The notes: a model not told the origin generated them from the sequence alone. DNA of 64,000 bases from Megamonas funiformis (GCF_010669225.1 NZ_CP048627.1:1563292-1627291), one strand, 5' to 3'; shown: positions 1 to 9,148, counted from the first letter of the stretch. Made by a program: numbers and translations.

Positions 1-90
1 GGAAAAAAACAAGGGTAGCGAAGTTATTCATTTCACCCTTGTTTTTTTGGAATGAATGCCATTATAGTGCGAGCAGAAAAGCGACAAAAA
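1..90 (-). promoter_or_regulatory. Attenuated leader, copy 1 (minus-strand promoter plus intrinsic terminator)
   Basis: Read on the minus strand, a TATAAT box (61-66) preceded by TTTTTGTCGC (about 81-90) would start RNA near 54. The RNA almost at once forms a hairpin with arms ACAAGGGT (9-16 and complement 35-42) followed by a U-run. The same design recurs near 21.86, 44.56, 46.60 and 49.70 kb, where it precedes minus-strand genes, so this copy probably leads a gene to the left of the window. Promoter and hairpin are seen; the attenuator role is inference. Confidence 0.6.
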
Positions 91-154
91 GTTATTTTAT
101 CATTATTTTAAATTTAATCCGCAGGATTATTTTTATCATTTATTACATTTATTT

Positions 155-173
155 TGTGTTCGATTCGAACACA
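155..173. promoter_or_regulatory. Palindromic operator site 1
   Basis: TGTGTTCGATTCGAACACA, a palindrome around a central T. It lies between the minus-strand leader at the left end and the plus-strand transfer promoter, so it could serve both. The binding protein is not identified. Confidence 0.65.
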
Positions 174-220
174 ATTTGGTTAAAAGTACATTCTAAAAAT
201 CAAATATAACTATTTAAAAA

Positions 221-239
221 TGTGTTCGATTCGAACACA
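221..239. promoter_or_regulatory. Palindromic operator site 2
   Basis: Exact copy of the 19-bp palindrome, flanked by A-run and T-run so that the symmetric stretch extends to about 29 bp. It is 66 bp from site 1, the same arrangement as the pair at 23.5 kb. Confidence 0.65.
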
Positions 240-424
240 TTTTTTAGTTACTGACAAAAAGTTCAGCTTTTTTTGCCTATTTTCATCGAACACAAAACCA
301 TTTTAAACTCACAAACCCTTGATATATAAGGATAAAAAATTTTTTTCATTTTTTCAAAAGTCGATACTTTTAAAATTCACTTCCATGATACCATAGTTTT
401 AACAGGGATTTAGGAGGCGTTCAA

Positions 425-859
425 ATGAACAAAAAAGCATTTTTAGAATGGGAGTTGATTTTATATTCATCTATCATGTTAATACTTTGTCTTGTAGGGA
501 TATTTTCTTTTACAAATTATGCTATGGCTAAGTTTGATATACAAAAAGAACAAATGAACAATTTAGATGTAGCATTAGAAAGATATAGCACAGACCATTT
601 AATGATAAAAGATGTATATATGGATAACGAAAATAATATTGTAGATAAAAAACAAAAAACATATCCTGAAAAATTAGATGAACTAATAGATTTAGGGTAT
701 ATAAACCATATTGAAAATATAGATGACTTTGAATATAAACCATATAAAAAAGACAACTATTATATTTACTATGAACTAAAGATAAAAAAGCCGTTATCTA
801 ACTCTTATTATATAAGCGAAGGTAGTAAACGAAGTGAATATATAGCAAAGGAAGACTAA
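425..859 (+). CDS. Type IV pilin-like (pseudopilin-like) protein
   Basis: 144 aa. The N-terminus has a very short basic leader (MNKKA) followed by FLEWE and a 20-residue hydrophobic helix. This matches the prepilin pattern with Glu at +5 of the mature protein, although the -1 residue is Ala where Gly is usual. The soluble part has a pseudopilin-like segment around residue 80 (YPEKLDELIDLGYI). It is the first gene of the transfer operon with a strong Shine-Dalgarno (TAGGAGG), and the prepilin peptidase follows 3 bp later, which strongly supports the call. A related domain appears in the protein at 36650-37357. It probably forms a minor pilus or pseudopilus subunit. The general family is fairly sure; its role in conjugation is inference. 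Confidence 0.65.
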   Translation: MNKKAFLEWELILYSSIMLILCLVGIFSFTNYAMAKFDIQKEQMNNLDVALERYSTDHLMIKDVYMDNENNIVDKKQKTYPEKLDELIDLGYINHIENIDDFEYKPYKKDNYYIYYELKIKKPLSNSYYISEGSKRSEYIAKED

Positions 860-862
860 GAA

Positions 863-1474
863 ATGTTATTAATGAAAATACTTATTGCTATTAATATTTT
901 ATATTTAATCATTGAAGATTTTCGCACAAAGACAGTTAGTATCTATTATTGTATCAGTCTATTTATGTTAAGTACCACATATGCTATATTCTCTAATTTT
1001 AATATTGTATGTTATCTAAACAATTTATTATCTGGAACATTATTTTTGGTGTTTATCTATGTTTCATCAATCAAACTAAAAAATTGCAATAATATCCATA
1101 TCACTTTTGCTAATGAGGAAAATCACCTAGATAAAGGACTTTCGTATTTACCAATAATATTTTTAGGTTATGTAATATACAAAATCTTGAATTTTAATGA
1201 TATATTTGCTAACTATTTAACAACATTTCAAATTAGTATGGATTTTTTAGCATTACCACTGTGCATTATAGCGTGTTTAGTAATATTTATGCAAATTTTA
1301 AGATGCTATTTTAAATCAAATAAGCAAATAATAACCAGCATGGGAGATGGAGATATTTGGGCAATGATGGGGATAGTTGGCTTTATACCTTTAGGTGAAT
1401 TTTTTATCATAATATTTTTAGCTAATATCACATTCATTTTAATTTACACAACAAGGAGATTTTTATGCAGCTAG
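863..1474 (+). CDS. Prepilin peptidase-like protein (A24 family)
   Basis: 203 aa, strongly hydrophobic with several membrane helices. The two aspartates expected of A24 aspartic peptidases are visible: one in IEDFRT near residue 19, and one in MGDGDIWAMMG near residue 157, matching the GxGD motif. No N-methyltransferase domain is present, as in short archaeal or Tad-type peptidases. It sits directly behind the pilin-like gene and overlaps the next gene by 10 bp. It would cleave the leader of the pilin-like protein in the inner membrane. The sequence between the motifs is divergent. Confidence 0.7.
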   Translation: MLLMKILIAINILYLIIEDFRTKTVSIYYCISLFMLSTTYAIFSNFNIVCYLNNLLSGTLFLVFIYVSSIKLKNCNNIHITFANEENHLDKGLSYLPIIFLGYVIYKILNFNDIFANYLTTFQISMDFLALPLCIIACLVIFMQILRCYFKSNKQIITSMGDGDIWAMMGIVGFIPLGEFFIIIFLANITFILIYTTRRFLCS

Positions 1475-1698
1475 GATTTAACCGAGTCAATTTTATAAAA
1501 GACATTATTAACAATAAATTTAATGGCAATATAACAAAATGTGCAATAGAATTATCCTTATCTAATAGTTATCTGCACGCTGTAATTTATGATACTAAAA
1601 ATAAAGGTGGCATAAAGTTATTAAATGCTATTATTAATTATTGTACTAAAAACAAAATAGATTACCATAAATATATTTTTATAAATTTAGGAGAATGA
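1465..1698 (+). CDS. Small HTH-like protein, possible regulator
   Basis: 77 aa, preceded by AAGGAG. It looks like a minimal Cro/C1-type helix-turn-helix: helices around residues 6-16, then a turn and recognition helix in CAIELSLSNSYLHAVI, and a closing helix (KLLNAIINYC). It lies inside the transfer operon between the prepilin peptidase and virB8. It is one of few candidate regulators in the window and could bind the repeated 19-bp palindrome, but nothing in the sequence proves that link. The fold call is by pattern only. Confidence 0.5.
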   Translation: MQLGFNRVNFIKDIINNKFNGNITKCAIELSLSNSYLHAVIYDTKNKGGIKLLNAIINYCTKNKIDYHKYIFINLGE

Positions 1699-1699
1699 A

Positions 1700-2425
1700 A
1701 TGAGTATTAAAGACTTTTTAAAACCAGCACCATACATTAATAACACAAACCCCATAAATCCCTCTGACAGAGCAAAAAATGATTATGATGTTGAATTATC
1801 TAAGTTAACCAATGATAGATTTAACCTTTTACGATTAGTCGCAATTTTAGCTTTTGTCATAGTTATAATGACAATTTCCTTAATTTATTTTGCTACAAAA
1901 TCTGAAATAAAGCCATATATTGTAGAAGTAGATACACAAACGGGAATAGTTAGAAATGCAGGCTATCTACAAGAACAAAAATATGAACCACAAGAGGTAG
2001 CTAAAAAATATTTTATAACAGATTTTATCAAAAAAATGCGAGAAATACCTTTAGACCCTGTGCTATATAAAAGGAATATTAACTCATCTTATGCCTTTTT
2101 AAGTAGAGATGCTATGGGAAAATTAAATCATTATCTACAATCTGAAGATATCGCTAAAGCTTTAGGTCATAAGACAGTGCAAGTAGAAATAAATGTTATC
2201 TTGCCACTTACAGAGAGCAATAATTCCTATCAAGTACGCTGGATAGAAACAAGATATAGTTTAGATACAGGAAATAAAGAAACTGTAGAAATGTCTGGAG
2301 TTTTTACCATTGCTGTAAAACCACCAGAGAATGAAGAAATGGCATTAAAAAATCCACTCGGTATATATATAACAGATTTTTCATGGGATAAAGAGGCTGT
2401 AAAACAAGATAAAAATAAAAAATAG
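1700..2425 (+). CDS. virB8: VirB8/TrbF-like secretion channel protein
   Basis: 241 aa. A cytoplasmic N-terminus of about 45 residues is followed by one membrane helix (about 48-68) and a periplasmic domain with typical VirB8/TrbF features: KPYIVEVDTQTG just after the helix, and an NTF2-like fold with RWIET and a late NPLGIYITDFSW. It forms the inner-membrane assembly platform of the conjugation channel. It starts one base after the HTH gene stop, with AGGAGA as ribosome site, and virB9 and virB10 follow at once. Length and order match P-type systems. Confidence 0.92.
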   Translation: MSIKDFLKPAPYINNTNPINPSDRAKNDYDVELSKLTNDRFNLLRLVAILAFVIVIMTISLIYFATKSEIKPYIVEVDTQTGIVRNAGYLQEQKYEPQEVAKKYFITDFIKKMREIPLDPVLYKRNINSSYAFLSRDAMGKLNHYLQSEDIAKALGHKTVQVEINVILPLTESNNSYQVRWIETRYSLDTGNKETVEMSGVFTIAVKPPENEEMALKNPLGIYITDFSWDKEAVKQDKNKK

Positions 2426-2436
2426 GAGAGATAATT

Positions 2437-3540
2437 ATGAATAGAAAAATAGCTGCAATTTTAGCGGTATTAATGATAAATAGTTATCAAATAGCAAACG
2501 CAAATGAAAACACCACAGTAAATGAAATAAAACAAGATATAACAAAGCTTAATGAACACAAAGATAATAAAAACTATGATGTAGAACAAGCTGTAGCCAA
2601 GCTTTATGAAAAAATAAGTGATTTAGAAGCTAAATTAGAAGTTGAAGTAGACCTTGCCACCAAAGATAAAGACGCTAAAATAACTGATTTACAAACAAAA
2701 CTAGATAATATCACTAAAGAAAAGCAATCCGTAAAAGAATATTTAAATGACCTTAAGCAAAATCCTCCAGAAAATAAAGTAAATGAATTACCAAAATTAA
2801 CTTATGATGCACCAAAACAAACTACTAAAGATTATGTAATTTTGCCACCTAATTCTTCAAGAGCTAATAACTATATTCAAGATGGCAAAAATGCTCAGGG
2901 CTATGCTCGTATGGTATTTTCTTATGGACCAGAACAAGTATATAAGATTTACTGCAAAATAGGCTATCTAACAGATATTAAATTTAAAGATAATGAAAAA
3001 ATAACTTATGTGGGTGGTGGAGATACTGCTCAATGGTTAATAGACCACGCTACAGTAGAAAACACATCTCATTTGTATGTGAAACCTATAGCTAATAATA
3101 TATCTACAAATGTAATTGTAAATACGGATACAGGTCATATTTATCAAATACTATTAAATTCTGGCGATTGGTTTAACCCTATGGTTAGCTGGAGTTATGG
3201 AAATGAAGATGACATTCAAAAACAAATAAAACAATCTATGGATAATGCCTATATTGAAAAAGATAATATTAAGCCAGAAAATATAAGTTTTAATTACAAA
3301 ATTAAAGGCAATAAAAATATAGATTTTATGCCAACAGTTGTATTTAATGATAAACGAAAAACATATATTAAATTTAAAGAATTAGATACATTACCTGTTT
3401 TATTTATTAAAGACAAAGATAAAAAATTAATCTTAGCCAACTATAAAACTTCTAATAATACTTTTATTGTAGAAACGATATTTGATGAAGCCATTTTAAA
3501 ATCAGCTGATGAAGAAGTAACTATTACAAGGAAAGATTGA
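2437..3540 (+). CDS. virB9: VirB9/TrbG-like outer-membrane core protein
   Basis: 367 aa with a signal peptide (cleavage near residue 22, ANA). Residues about 25-115 are charged and predicted coiled coil, an extension longer than in classic VirB9. The conserved part has GYARMVFSYGPEQVYKI, the first beta domain, and a C-terminal domain with YKIKGNKNIDFMPTVVFND and FIVETIFDEAIL. VirB9 forms the outer ring with VirB10. I see no separate VirB7 lipoprotein gene, so the ring may be built differently here. It is a tight operon neighbour of virB8 and virB10. Confidence 0.88.
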   Translation: MNRKIAAILAVLMINSYQIANANENTTVNEIKQDITKLNEHKDNKNYDVEQAVAKLYEKISDLEAKLEVEVDLATKDKDAKITDLQTKLDNITKEKQSVKEYLNDLKQNPPENKVNELPKLTYDAPKQTTKDYVILPPNSSRANNYIQDGKNAQGYARMVFSYGPEQVYKIYCKIGYLTDIKFKDNEKITYVGGGDTAQWLIDHATVENTSHLYVKPIANNISTNVIVNTDTGHIYQILLNSGDWFNPMVSWSYGNEDDIQKQIKQSMDNAYIEKDNIKPENISFNYKIKGNKNIDFMPTVVFNDKRKTYIKFKELDTLPVLFIKDKDKKLILANYKTSNNTFIVETIFDEAILKSADEEVTITRKD

Positions 3541-3541
3541 T

Positions 3542-4843
3542 ATGAATATATTAGACAAGGTTCGTCATAAAGACACAACTTATTTAACAAACAATATAAA
3601 AGATAATCAGCCTGCTGAAACCTTAGGTGAAGCACTGAAAAAAGATGAAGAAGACATAGATAATCTACAAACCACTACACAAACATCAACTGTTAATAAA
3701 AAAGTAGTTATAGGATTATTTTTATTCTTTATGACTGTAGCTGTAACCGTATTTATTTTTAGTTCAGATGATTCTTCCGATGAGAAAAAAGAAAATAAAC
3801 CCAAGGTTGAAGTTGCAGATACTCAAAATGATTATAATGTAGCCAAAACAGGTAGCGTAGATACAATTCCAGATAATTATGATTCTCTAGCCAAACATGA
3901 GCAACAATCTAAAAATATTAATAATCAAAATCAAGCTCAATATGTACAAAAAAGACCAGCAACTAATTCAAGTAATAATACTAATTATTATCCAGAAAAT
4001 AATAATGAAGTTCACTATTCAAGACCTGTACCAATATTACAAAGCCAGCCTCCTAGTTATATACCTAAGCAACAAACATCTAATACAGCCAATACTACTT
4101 CTATAAATTCATCAAATACAAATAATGAACAAAAACAAGATGAAAAAAATATATTTGCAGCAGCTATAAAATTTATGTCATTTAACCAAGATAACCAAGA
4201 TGAAAATACAAGTGAAACAGTAACTACTGAAAATCCTACTAATAATACATTTTCCTATCCTCAAGTTAATAATATAAACGAAAATACTATTTTAGCAGGA
4301 ACCTTAATCAATGCTACTCTTTTATCAGGCATTAACAGTCAAATCGGTGGGCAAATAATGGCTCAAATTAATAATAATATCTATGACTCTTTATATGGAA
4401 ATAATTTATTAATTCCTGCTGGTAGCAAAATTATAGGTCAATATGAAAGTGCCATTAAGCAAGGACAATCAAGAGTAGATATATCTTGGAATACACTTAT
4501 TTTTCCTAATGGAGATACCTATAATGTTGAAAATATGTTTAAATCAGTAGATGCTCAAGGTTATGCAGGTATAAAAGGAGATGTCAATAATCACACGGGA
4601 AAACAAATAGGAGCTGGTATATTAGCTAGTGCTATTGGAGCTTTAGGAAACATAGCTACTGGTAATAATTACAGTGAATATGGCTGGAGAAATAGTGGCG
4701 ATTTAGCAGCTCAAGGAGCAGCTACAAGTCTTATAAATACAGCATCTAAGCTATTTGAAAAGCAAATGAATATCGAGCCAGAAATAACTGTTAATCCAGG
4801 AACATCAATTAATATCATGACAATTACTAATCTGGTTTTTTAA
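3542..4843 (+). CDS. virB10: VirB10/TrbI-like channel scaffold protein
   Basis: 433 aa. A cytoplasmic N-terminus is followed by one membrane helix (about 57-76), a long low-complexity Asn/Gln/Ser linker (about 80-245) and the conserved TrbI/VirB10 beta-barrel domain from about residue 250. That domain has ILAGTLINATLLSGINS, IPAGSKIIGQYESA, RVDISWNTLIFPNG and a Gly-rich GAGILASAIGALGN antenna region. It spans both membranes and senses ATPase energy in known systems. It begins one base after the virB9 stop. Confidence 0.93.
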   Translation: MNILDKVRHKDTTYLTNNIKDNQPAETLGEALKKDEEDIDNLQTTTQTSTVNKKVVIGLFLFFMTVAVTVFIFSSDDSSDEKKENKPKVEVADTQNDYNVAKTGSVDTIPDNYDSLAKHEQQSKNINNQNQAQYVQKRPATNSSNNTNYYPENNNEVHYSRPVPILQSQPPSYIPKQQTSNTANTTSINSSNTNNEQKQDEKNIFAAAIKFMSFNQDNQDENTSETVTTENPTNNTFSYPQVNNINENTILAGTLINATLLSGINSQIGGQIMAQINNNIYDSLYGNNLLIPAGSKIIGQYESAIKQGQSRVDISWNTLIFPNGDTYNVENMFKSVDAQGYAGIKGDVNNHTGKQIGAGILASAIGALGNIATGNNYSEYGWRNSGDLAAQGAATSLINTASKLFEKQMNIEPEITVNPGTSINIMTITNLVF

Positions 4844-4855
4844 TGGAGGTTTGTT

Positions 4856-7855
4856 ATGCAAAATCCAATTAATAGATTTATAACCTTTCTATCAATAACC
4901 GTTTTATTTACCTTTATAGGAATATTTGTAGCTACTCAACAAGTAGCTTATCACTGCGAATATGATAGTGCTTTAGGACAAGGGTTTCAAATTACAAATA
5001 ATATTGTTTTATATAAACCATGGATGTTTATTATCTGGTATATACACGCTTCAGATATAATTCCTACAATTATTCATAACGCTGAAAACAGCATCTATAT
5101 TTGTATATTACTAGGTATGAGTATATCACTATTTATCATAAGGCGAAAATCTCCAAATACCTCTCATGGCTCAGCCACTTGGGGAGGTAAAAGAGATATA
5201 AAAAAAGCCCATTTAAAAGCTAAAGAAGGTGTAATTTTAGGAATTAACCCTTTTACTTATACAAAAAACTTAATCTATAAACAAACATATCTGCTGCAAT
5301 ATGACATCAATGAAAAATCTCATACACTTATTGTTGCCCCTACTCGTACAGGAAAAGGTGTAGGCGTTATTATTCCTACACTATTAACATGGAAAGAATC
5401 CGTTTTTGTTCTAGATATCAAAGATGGTGAAAACTGGGATTACACAGCTAGCTTTAGACGCAAAGGTTTAAAGCAAAAAGTACTAAATTTTAATCCTTTA
5501 GATACAAAGGGAATAACTGCTCGTTGGAATCCTATTGCTGAAGTCCAGTATAGAACAGATAGGGAATACGCTGATGTTATGACCATAGCCAATATGATAG
5601 CAGACCCTACAGGAAAAATGGCAAATGACCCTAAAAGCAAGCACTGGGTACTCACAGCATCAGCATTAATTGAAGCTGTTATTATGCACTTATTATATGT
5701 CCATGATAAAGAACATAAACCTGTACCTAATATGGGAGATGTAACTAGATTTATTTCTTCATCATCACGGTCTTTCGATGAGGCTATAACTGAAATGATG
5801 TATTATCAGCATATCACACCAGAAGAAGCATTTTCAGATGATAATATCTTTCAAAAAATTTATGGAGATTATGTAGAAATTAATGCTTTTAATGATAGTT
5901 TTTTAGAAACTGAAGAAACTGATAGTCTAAAACTCAGAAAAATACGCTCTGATATTTTAAATATTTCAGAAGATGATTTAGATAAAAACTCATATTATAA
6001 CGATTACAGCAAGTTCTTAAATTTTAGTGAAATTAAAGCATATTTTAAAGATGATTATCAAAATCTAGATTTTGAAATGAAACCTTATTGTTTTTTATTA
6101 ACTCACCCAAGAGTTGCCTCTGGAGCTTATAAAATGGCATCTCGAGCCGAAGAAGAACAGTCTTCTGTATTATCTACAGCAGCTACAGGATTTCAGCTTT
6201 ATCAAGACCCTGTAATTTCTAAAAATACGGCTGTAAGTGATTTTAAACTTGATGATGTAATGAACTATGAAAAAGCTGTATCACTGTATCTTGTAGCTTC
6301 ATCAGCAGATAGAGCAATTTTACAACCAATATTTCGCTTGATGCTAGATTTCTTTTTACGACGCAATATGAAAAATTTAACTGAACGAAAAAAGCATAAA
6401 TGCCTACTATTATTAGATGAGTTCCCTCAAATAGGTAAAATTGACCAATTTGAAATGGCTATAGCTACTATGGCAGGCTATCAACTTCGTTCTTTAATCA
6501 TTATTCAGAATTTAAGTCAGCTATACAGCATCTATGGCAAAGACACCTCGATTATCTCGAACTGTGCCGTAAGGGTATTTTACACGCCCAACGATGATAA
6601 TACACCAAAAGTAATATCAAACATGTTGGGTAAAGAAACTATAACCGTAACCTCTAAATCTGAAACCAATAATTTATTAAAGAAAAACAAATCATGGCAA
6701 TCTGCTGCTAGAGATTTAATGACAGTCGATGAAGTATTAAATCTTCCTGAAAGTCAAGAGATTGTTTTTATCAATGGTAAACGCCCTATTTTGGCTAAAA
6801 AGCTTTTATATTACAAAATCCCTTTCTTTTTAAATAGGGTATCTATATGGCAAAAAGAAGATAACAATGTACTTAATCCTAAGTACCCACCACTTTTAAA
6901 ATCAGATTATTGTACTATCGTGGATAGTTATACTAAGTTATTACCCAAAGCTGTAGAAAAAGGAAAATTAAATTCATTAAGCAATAACATAACGCTAAAA
7001 AAGAATACTAAAAAAATTAATAGTAAATTAAGCGTTATCAGTTTGTATATATTAACAATCAAAAATAAAATAAAAACCTTATTAGCTAAGAAAAAACAGC
7101 AACCAGAAAAAATATCACAGCCCAATTTTGTGGTCAAAGACAGTATAAATGAACTGCAAAAACCTAAAACCAAGACATCTATTACTTCAGCTATTACTTC
7201 AGCTGAAGAAGTCCCTGTAACAGCTATAGAAGATATACAACAAATTGAAGAATTAGAACCTATACAAAATGAAAGTGAGGATAATATGAATATGTTAGAA
7301 ACTAAAACTGATGAACAAATACCAGGAATGGGTGATTTAATAACTAAACAAAATACAACTAAAACAACAGAAAATGAAGCTACATTTACAGATACCTTTG
7401 AAGATGATGACATTAATCAAGCTAAAGATAACTATACAGAAACTGTTAATAACAATAATGATGAAACTAAAAATACAGAGATAGAACATGTAAAATCTGA
7501 TGAAGGAAGTGAAACTAAAGAAATAAATTCAAAAGCTGAAGATAATAAAACTAACCAAGTAAATGTAGTAACTGAACAAACATCCACTGAAACTTCAACA
7601 AATGAACCAAAACCTACAACAAAATCTAAAAAAACAATTATTCAAAGAAAACTTATCAAAAGAAAATCTCCTTCTGAAGTAGATATGAAAATGCTTTCAT
7701 ATCTACATAATTTAGGAATTGCAAATATTGAAGAACTCAATTTTTATTTAGATAATTGCACTTTATCTATAGATGAAATTCAAGAAAAAATAGCTAGATA
7801 TCAACAAGAACTTGATGAGTTTGCTGCTATTTATGATGAATTAGAGGCTAGCTAA
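4856..7855 (+). CDS. virD4: VirD4/TraG-like coupling protein with long acidic tail
   Basis: 999 aa. Two N-terminal membrane helices are followed by the ATPase domain with Walker A in APTRTGKGVG (about residue 165) and Walker B in LLLLDEFPQIGK (about residue 520). It pumps the relaxase-DNA complex to the channel. The conserved part ends near residue 690. The remaining 300 residues are Glu/Thr/Asn-rich and probably disordered, ending in a helical segment with MLSYLHNLGIANIEELN. The tail is much longer than in classic VirD4 and may recruit substrates. The stop shares a base with the virB11 start. Confidence 0.93.
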   Translation: MQNPINRFITFLSITVLFTFIGIFVATQQVAYHCEYDSALGQGFQITNNIVLYKPWMFIIWYIHASDIIPTIIHNAENSIYICILLGMSISLFIIRRKSPNTSHGSATWGGKRDIKKAHLKAKEGVILGINPFTYTKNLIYKQTYLLQYDINEKSHTLIVAPTRTGKGVGVIIPTLLTWKESVFVLDIKDGENWDYTASFRRKGLKQKVLNFNPLDTKGITARWNPIAEVQYRTDREYADVMTIANMIADPTGKMANDPKSKHWVLTASALIEAVIMHLLYVHDKEHKPVPNMGDVTRFISSSSRSFDEAITEMMYYQHITPEEAFSDDNIFQKIYGDYVEINAFNDSFLETEETDSLKLRKIRSDILNISEDDLDKNSYYNDYSKFLNFSEIKAYFKDDYQNLDFEMKPYCFLLTHPRVASGAYKMASRAEEEQSSVLSTAATGFQLYQDPVISKNTAVSDFKLDDVMNYEKAVSLYLVASSADRAILQPIFRLMLDFFLRRNMKNLTERKKHKCLLLLDEFPQIGKIDQFEMAIATMAGYQLRSLIIIQNLSQLYSIYGKDTSIISNCAVRVFYTPNDDNTPKVISNMLGKETITVTSKSETNNLLKKNKSWQSAARDLMTVDEVLNLPESQEIVFINGKRPILAKKLLYYKIPFFLNRVSIWQKEDNNVLNPKYPPLLKSDYCTIVDSYTKLLPKAVEKGKLNSLSNNITLKKNTKKINSKLSVISLYILTIKNKIKTLLAKKKQQPEKISQPNFVVKDSINELQKPKTKTSITSAITSAEEVPVTAIEDIQQIEELEPIQNESEDNMNMLETKTDEQIPGMGDLITKQNTTKTTENEATFTDTFEDDDINQAKDNYTETVNNNNDETKNTEIEHVKSDEGSETKEINSKAEDNKTNQVNVVTEQTSTETSTNEPKPTTKSKKTIIQRKLIKRKSPSEVDMKMLSYLHNLGIANIEELNFYLDNCTLSIDEIQEKIARYQQELDEFAAIYDELEAS

Positions 7856-8787
7856 TGAAAGATAATACTAGATTTACTGAAAGATTAGATTTCCTTTTTC
7901 AAGATATAAAGCCTTATTTGATAGATGACGATGTCTGTGAAATTATGGTTAATGATGATTCCAAAGTATGGGTAGATACATTTTCAAAAGGGCTTATCTA
8001 TACAGGAAAAATCCTCACAAATGATATCGTAAGTAATATTATTGTACAAATTGCAAACCACTCACATAAGATTTGCAATAAGGATAATCCACTACTTGAA
8101 GCCGAGATTTTAAATATGCGTTTTCAAGGCTTTTTATCGCCAGATATAGTTAAAAATTCAAGCTTTTGTATTAGAAAACACGCAAAAAAAATCTTTAACC
8201 TTGATGATTATGTACAAAACAAAACCATGACTAAATATCAAAAAGAAATTATTATACAGGCTATTTATAATAGAAAAAATATCATAGTAGCAGGTGGCAC
8301 AGGTAGCGGCAAAACGACCTTAGTAAATGCCTTGCTTTTTGAAATAGCTAAATTAAATAACAGAATAATAATTATTGAAGATACCAAAGAGTTAAAATGT
8401 GATGCCGAAAATAAGCTGGCTTTAATTTCTACTAAAACTACATCAATGGAAGATTTATTAAGAGCAACGCTTCGTTCTCGCCCAGATAGAATTATCGTGG
8501 GAGAAGTTCGAGGTAGTGAAGCTTTCACACTTATAAATGCCTGGTCAACGGGACATAAAGGTGGTATCTCTACCGTACATTCTAATAGTGCTTTTCATAC
8601 TTTAACAAGAATTGAAACCTTAGTAGGTTTTGGTACAGATAAGGTGCAACCTTCTATTATTGTAGATGCCATAGATGTAATAATTTATATCAAAAAAACG
8701 CCAACAGGTAGAGTAATAGAAGAAATAAGAAAAGTAATCACTTATGACAAGAAAAAAGAAGAATATATAACAGAAAAATTAGCTTAA
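7855..8787 (+). CDS. virB11: VirB11/TrbB-like secretion ATPase
   Basis: 310 aa. It has the hexameric secretion ATPase core: Walker A AGGTGSGKTT (about residue 145), an Asp-box IIIIEDTKEL, Walker B region RSRPDRIIVGEVRG and His box STVHSN. The N-terminal domain (1-110) is VirB11-like. It sits at the inner membrane base of the channel and switches between pilus assembly and DNA transfer in known systems. Translation is probably coupled to virD4 (TAATG overlap). Confidence 0.94.
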   Translation: MKDNTRFTERLDFLFQDIKPYLIDDDVCEIMVNDDSKVWVDTFSKGLIYTGKILTNDIVSNIIVQIANHSHKICNKDNPLLEAEILNMRFQGFLSPDIVKNSSFCIRKHAKKIFNLDDYVQNKTMTKYQKEIIIQAIYNRKNIIVAGGTGSGKTTLVNALLFEIAKLNNRIIIIEDTKELKCDAENKLALISTKTTSMEDLLRATLRSRPDRIIVGEVRGSEAFTLINAWSTGHKGGISTVHSNSAFHTLTRIETLVGFGTDKVQPSIIVDAIDVIIYIKKTPTGRVIEEIRKVITYDKKKEEYITEKLA

Positions 8788-8800
8788 AGGAGATTTTATC

Positions 8801-9148
8801 ATGCAAAAAATTATTAAATTCATTATGGAAAATAAATTATTTATCTTACAGTTAACATTTTTAGGAATTATAGCTATGAATCAAACAGCGTTTGCTTCGG
8901 ATTTTGCGATGAATACATCCTCGCCATTCGATGAACCTATTAATAAACTGAAAACTATAATTGTAGATAATTTGCCTAAAGTATTTATTTTAATTGCTAC
9001 TGTTTTAGCAGGTTTTACCATCGCTATGGGGGAATCACAGATTACAGGAAAAATATCTAAATTATTTTTAGGTGCTATAGCTGCTTGTTTTGCTGGTAGT
9101 ATAGTAGCATATTTCTTCTTAGATGGATCTTCTGGAGCGTGTTTTTAA
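8801..9148 (+). CDS. virB2: VirB2/TrbC-like pilin
   Basis: 115 aa. A signal sequence or membrane helix lies at 10-31 (ending TAFAS), followed by two hydrophobic helices at about 55-73 and 85-105, as in TrbC/VirB2 major pilins. It is preceded by AAAGGAG and ends by overlapping virB3. It would be the main subunit of the conjugative pilus. The C-terminus GSSGACF carries a Cys, which is unusual for a cyclic or processed pilin. Confidence 0.85.
   Translation: MQKIIKFIMENKLFILQLTFLGIIAMNQTAFASDFAMNTSSPFDEPINKLKTIIVDNLPKVFILIATVLAGFTIAMGESQITGKISKLFLGAIAACFAGSIVAYFFLDGSSGACF

Larger units (their letters stand above)
145..396 (+). repeat. Duplicated operator-promoter region, copy 1
   Basis: This stretch upstream of the first transfer operon is closely matched at 23487-23737 upstream of the second. 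Both copies hold two 19-bp palindromes about 65 bp apart, a half-site (CATCGAACAC) near 286, the sequence CCCTTGAT near 316, and the inverted repeat AAAAGTCGATACTTTT (356-371). They stay similar up to ACCATAG (390-396) and then diverge, which suggests the start of transcription lies there. I could not fix the -35 and -10 boxes with certainty. Confidence 0.7.

Noticed and set aside
155-239. Palindrome as a LexA (SOS) box
   Set aside because: The Gram-positive LexA site is CGAAC-N4-GTTCG; here the half-sites are in the opposite order (GTTCG...CGAAC). No lexA-like gene is near.
6928-7413. 161-aa minus-strand frame inside virD4
   Set aside because: Ser/Val/Leu-rich shadow of the Glu/Thr/Asn tail; no ribosome site and no family resemblance.
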